A program made the translations under genes and the position numbers. A DNA stretch of 64,000 nucleotides from Tubulanus polymorphus (taxonomy: Eukaryota; Nemertea; Palaeonemertea; Tubulaniformes; Tubulanidae). Positions 61,640 to 64,000 of the stretch are shown here, in pieces (the first letter of the stretch is position 1; each line of letters opens with the position of its first letter). The DNA is taken from assembly GCF_964204645.1 (NCBI RefSeq), contig NC_134029.1, forward strand, positions 15,890,450-15,954,449, read 5' to 3'. The notes under the pieces were generated by a model. That model made no database searches. It was not told the origin of the DNA and saw nothing but the letters and a program-made list of their open reading frames with translations.

Positions 61640-63745
61640 TTATTCACCATACTCATCACACCATTTCGAAAAACATTTCTCTATGAGGGCCAGCTTTTCT
61701 GATGTCACACCTACAAATCGTGAACCAACATTGATGATATCTGACTCAGAGATGGAACAGAGAATATCTTCCTTACAGGTTTCCAGAATATCATCCTTAG
61801 GTGGTGACGAGAACCTATTCACCCCATGCCATCGTTTATACTTTAAGAATACAGTTGGAGAAATTGCTGGACTTGATTTCAACACTGTCGTGACATACCA
61901 CTTTTGATTATAGACTGCAATAACAAATTTTCCAATTTCATACTCTCTAGCTATCATGTTCTCCATTTGGCCAATCATATCGCTATCATTTTCCAGTTGA
62001 CCGATGTCGTCATCACTATCATCATCAATTTCCGGTTCTTCTTCATTACCATCTTCAGAATCAGACACATTTTCCTTGTTTCCGTTCACTTTTTTTCTTA
62101 TTTTTGAGTTTGGTTTCTTTTTTTTAGCTCTCTTCTGTTCTTTCTTTTGTTCTTCCTGTTCGAGCCGCTCAACAACGTCATTTACTGTGAGACATTCAGC
62201 AAATTTCCTGTCTAGTCTTTTTCTCTTCTTCGGAGGCTCAGGAGCAGAATACTTGAAATGATCAAGCAATGCCTTCTCAAGACTAGATTTTGGACTGAGG
62301 ACATCAGAGTTTTGCGATCTTTCCGGACGAGGGGTGATGACGTTGCTACCAGGTGGCTTACTATGGACTTCAGCAGTTACAGTGATTGTACTTGGGCCTT
62401 CTCTGAATTGTGTACTCGAGCGTAGAAGGTCTCTCGGTTGAACGGATATATTCTCACGGGATCTTGAGGCATCAGTTCTGGTTATCTCGTTGTCGTTAGT
62501 TACAGTTTCAGTGGGAGTTTCAGGCAAAGCGCAAGATGTCTTGAGTAGTTCATCGCCTATCTTGGTTTTATCAAGCGGGTATATTCCACATTTCTCAAAT
62601 GCGTTGATTGCATTCATTCGCGACATACAACTAGATTGGTGGACTTTATTCAGGAGGGAAGGGAATGTAGCTTTATCTACAGATTTAAACCTAGTTGATA
62701 CGTAGTGTTCATTTAGAACCTTCCGCCAACTTTGTTTTAGCGCCTTATATACCCCTACATCAAGTGGTTGAAGAATACTACTAGTGTGCGCTGGTATGCA
62801 AAAGATGATCACATCATTCTGCATAGCCAGGTTCAGCACATCCAAATTGATGTGAGAATTGTGTCCATCATATAACAGTAACTTTTTTCCAGGTATGGTT
62901 TTGGTCTCTTCTAGAAAAACTTTCTTAAACCATTCAGAAAATTGAGGAGTTTCCATCCATCCAGAGTCTGATACGTTATATCTCGCTCGCTCAGGCCCAC
63001 CAGTGCACCAAGACTCATACAAGTTCTTTGCTTTGTAGACAACATAAGGTGCTAGAAAATTACCATCAGCAGAACAACATTCAACAACTGTGTACATAGT
63101 TTTGGTACTAGAACCAACCGTTACGTGTGGGTTTTTATCACCTCGTCGACATAGGACTTTTTTCGAGCCAATGTCAGTTTGAAAGCCTGTTTCATCCATA
63201 TTGAAGATATGACCTGGACTATGCAGCAGCTGGTTTTCATCTAACAGTTTTTCTAATTTCATAAAGAAATCATCCACTATTTTCTGAGAACATGCTTCGG
63301 CACGATTGAGAGGGAAATTCTGTGCAATCCGACGCGATATTTTAGACTTATGGCGCTCTTCAAATAGTCTCATCCAATCCAACCCTGGTAGATCGCCTTT
63401 AAATTGGTTTTTTCTTCCTAGGCCTCTTATAAAATCTCTCACGATCAATCTTATATCATTGCGATCTAAACCAAAGCCCCAATCGCTGAGGATTTGCAAC
63501 GAATGAACAACCAACTCCTCTTCTTCCGCTGTGAGAACTGTCTGTCCTCCTGGTTTTTTTATTTCTTCGCCACGTCTGTATGCCTCCAGATGTCTACGTA
63601 AAGAAGTACGACTAACATGGAATAATTCTGCTGCTTTCTTTTTTGAGAGACCATCTTCGCAGGCTTGAATGGCCGCCTGCATATCACCAGCATCATAGCA
63701 ATTGTATGGGCGCCCACCAACTTTTTTAACATAATCTCGTGGCAT
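61640..63745 (-). CDS. pogo/Tigger-type transposase (CENP-B/jerky family), intact 701 residues
   Basis: One uninterrupted frame from the ATG at 63745 (MPRDYVKK, typical of this family) to 61640. An N-terminal psq helix-turn-helix (residues about 15-60, GLSKKKAAELFHVSRTSLRR) is followed by a second CENP-B-type HTH (about 70-145) and the DDE_1 domain with Asp184 (NMDETGF), Asp293 (LYDGHNSH) and Asp329 (LQPLDVGVYK), a DD35D arrangement. The tail (400-701) is Ser/Thr-rich, then Lys-rich (EQKRAKKKK, nuclear-localisation-like), acidic, and ends in a small folded-looking part. Catalytic acids are intact, so it could be active or domesticated. No clear terminal repeats were found for it. A jerky-like host gene is the alternative. 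Confidence 0.88.
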   Translation of the reverse strand: MPRDYVKKVGGRPYNCYDAGDMQAAIQACEDGLSKKKAAELFHVSRTSLRRHLEAYRRGEEIKKPGGQTVLTAEEEELVVHSLQILSDWGFGLDRNDIRLIVRDFIRGLGRKNQFKGDLPGLDWMRLFEERHKSKISRRIAQNFPLNRAEACSQKIVDDFFMKLEKLLDENQLLHSPGHIFNMDETGFQTDIGSKKVLCRRGDKNPHVTVGSSTKTMYTVVECCSADGNFLAPYVVYKAKNLYESWCTGGPERARYNVSDSGWMETPQFSEWFKKVFLEETKTIPGKKLLLYDGHNSHINLDVLNLAMQNDVIIFCIPAHTSSILQPLDVGVYKALKQSWRKVLNEHYVSTRFKSVDKATFPSLLNKVHQSSCMSRMNAINAFEKCGIYPLDKTKIGDELLKTSCALPETPTETVTNDNEITRTDASRSRENISVQPRDLLRSSTQFREGPSTITVTAEVHSKPPGSNVITPRPERSQNSDVLSPKSSLEKALLDHFKYSAPEPPKKRKRLDRKFAECLTVNDVVERLEQEEQKKEQKRAKKKKPNSKIRKKVNGNKENVSDSEDGNEEEPEIDDDSDDDIGQLENDSDMIGQMENMIAREYEIGKFVIAVYNQKWYVTTVLKSSPAISPTVFLKYKRWHGVNRFSSPPKDDILETCKEDILCSISESDIINVGSRFVGVTSEKLALIEKCFSKWCDEYGE

Positions 63746-64000
63746 CCCTGAAAATAAAGACGAAAAATACTTAGATAATAAGGTATTTTGAATGTAGGTA
63801 ATAATCCCACCGGTAAATATCCCCCCGGTAAAAATCCGACATGGGAAAAATCCCCCCCCCCCCCCAGATCAGTTTTCTATCAAACTTAAGTATAAAACCT
63901 AAATTAAAACAGATAATAGTTTTTACAATACTACTTAGGGTACGTAGATATTTCACCATTACAAACTAGATTTCTTTATAGAAATTATCAAAACTACGAT
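63746..64000. other. Upstream of the pogo-type ORF; poly-C run
   Basis: ACCGGTAAATATCCCCCCGG and CCGGTAAAAATCC words repeat near 63810-63835, and a run of about 14 C residues is at 63851-63865. Could be the 5' part of the transposon. Confidence 0.4.

Noticed and set aside
1-64000. CRISPR array, bacterial operon or prophage
   Set aside because: No regular short repeats with spacers and no bacterial gene layout; the spliced PFAS gene and the transposon families show eukaryotic nuclear DNA.

Overview
The window is eukaryotic nuclear DNA, most likely from a marine invertebrate (lophotrochozoan-like, for example a mollusc; this is inferred from the mix of transposon families and is not proven). 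It has GT-AG introns, one widely spread host gene and very dense transposable elements, many of them nested.

Host gene: the minus strand from 46120 down to 17021 carries a complete PFAS gene (phosphoribosylformylglycinamidine synthase, step 4 of de novo purine synthesis). I could place 24 coding exons with matching phases. They sum to 4011 nt, or 1336 residues, close to the roughly 1340 of animal PFAS. The introns hold most of the mobile DNA, including a 12.6 kb intron 7.

Layout: 1-3.1 kb holds the 3' ORF, polypurine tract and LTR of an LTR element. 3.26-8.2 kb is a dead MULE transposase gene on the minus strand, split by a 3.6 kb PIF/Harbinger transposon whose three-exon transposase is intact and whose Myb-like partner gene is broken. 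8.2-12.2 kb is an AT-rich Polinton-like fragment with capsid-side genes, ending in a palindromic terminus. 12.5-16.3 kb holds remnants of a gypsy element, a SWIM-type MULE and a LINE. 16.26-16.86 kb is a tandem-repeat element. 17.0-46.1 kb is PFAS. Its intron 20 has a (TA)n tract, a 542-bp triplication and a MITE; intron 12 has a piggyBac-type MITE inside a Tigger-like element. Intron 7 has a gypsy-type LTR element of 11.6 kb (4-bp target duplication) that itself contains a LINE, a Copia fragment and a Helitron-like repeat. Introns 4 and 5 hold further MITE, SINE and Helitron-like copies. 48.7-51.4 kb has two large foldback elements. 57.7-59.0 kb is the other terminus of a Polinton-like element, with the same palindromic end but a polymerase-side ORF. 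61.6-63.7 kb is an intact 701-residue pogo/Tigger-type transposase ORF.

Most notable for a second look: Polinton-like ends that are near-perfect hairpins whose outer arms differ between copies yet stay self-complementary; Helitron-like repeats in which each ~154-bp monomer carries a CTCF-like core; a satellite whose monomers carry nuclear-receptor DR1/ERRE-like motifs; a 1.7 kb foldback with ~797-bp arms; and 14 palindromic subterminal sites in the Harbinger element.
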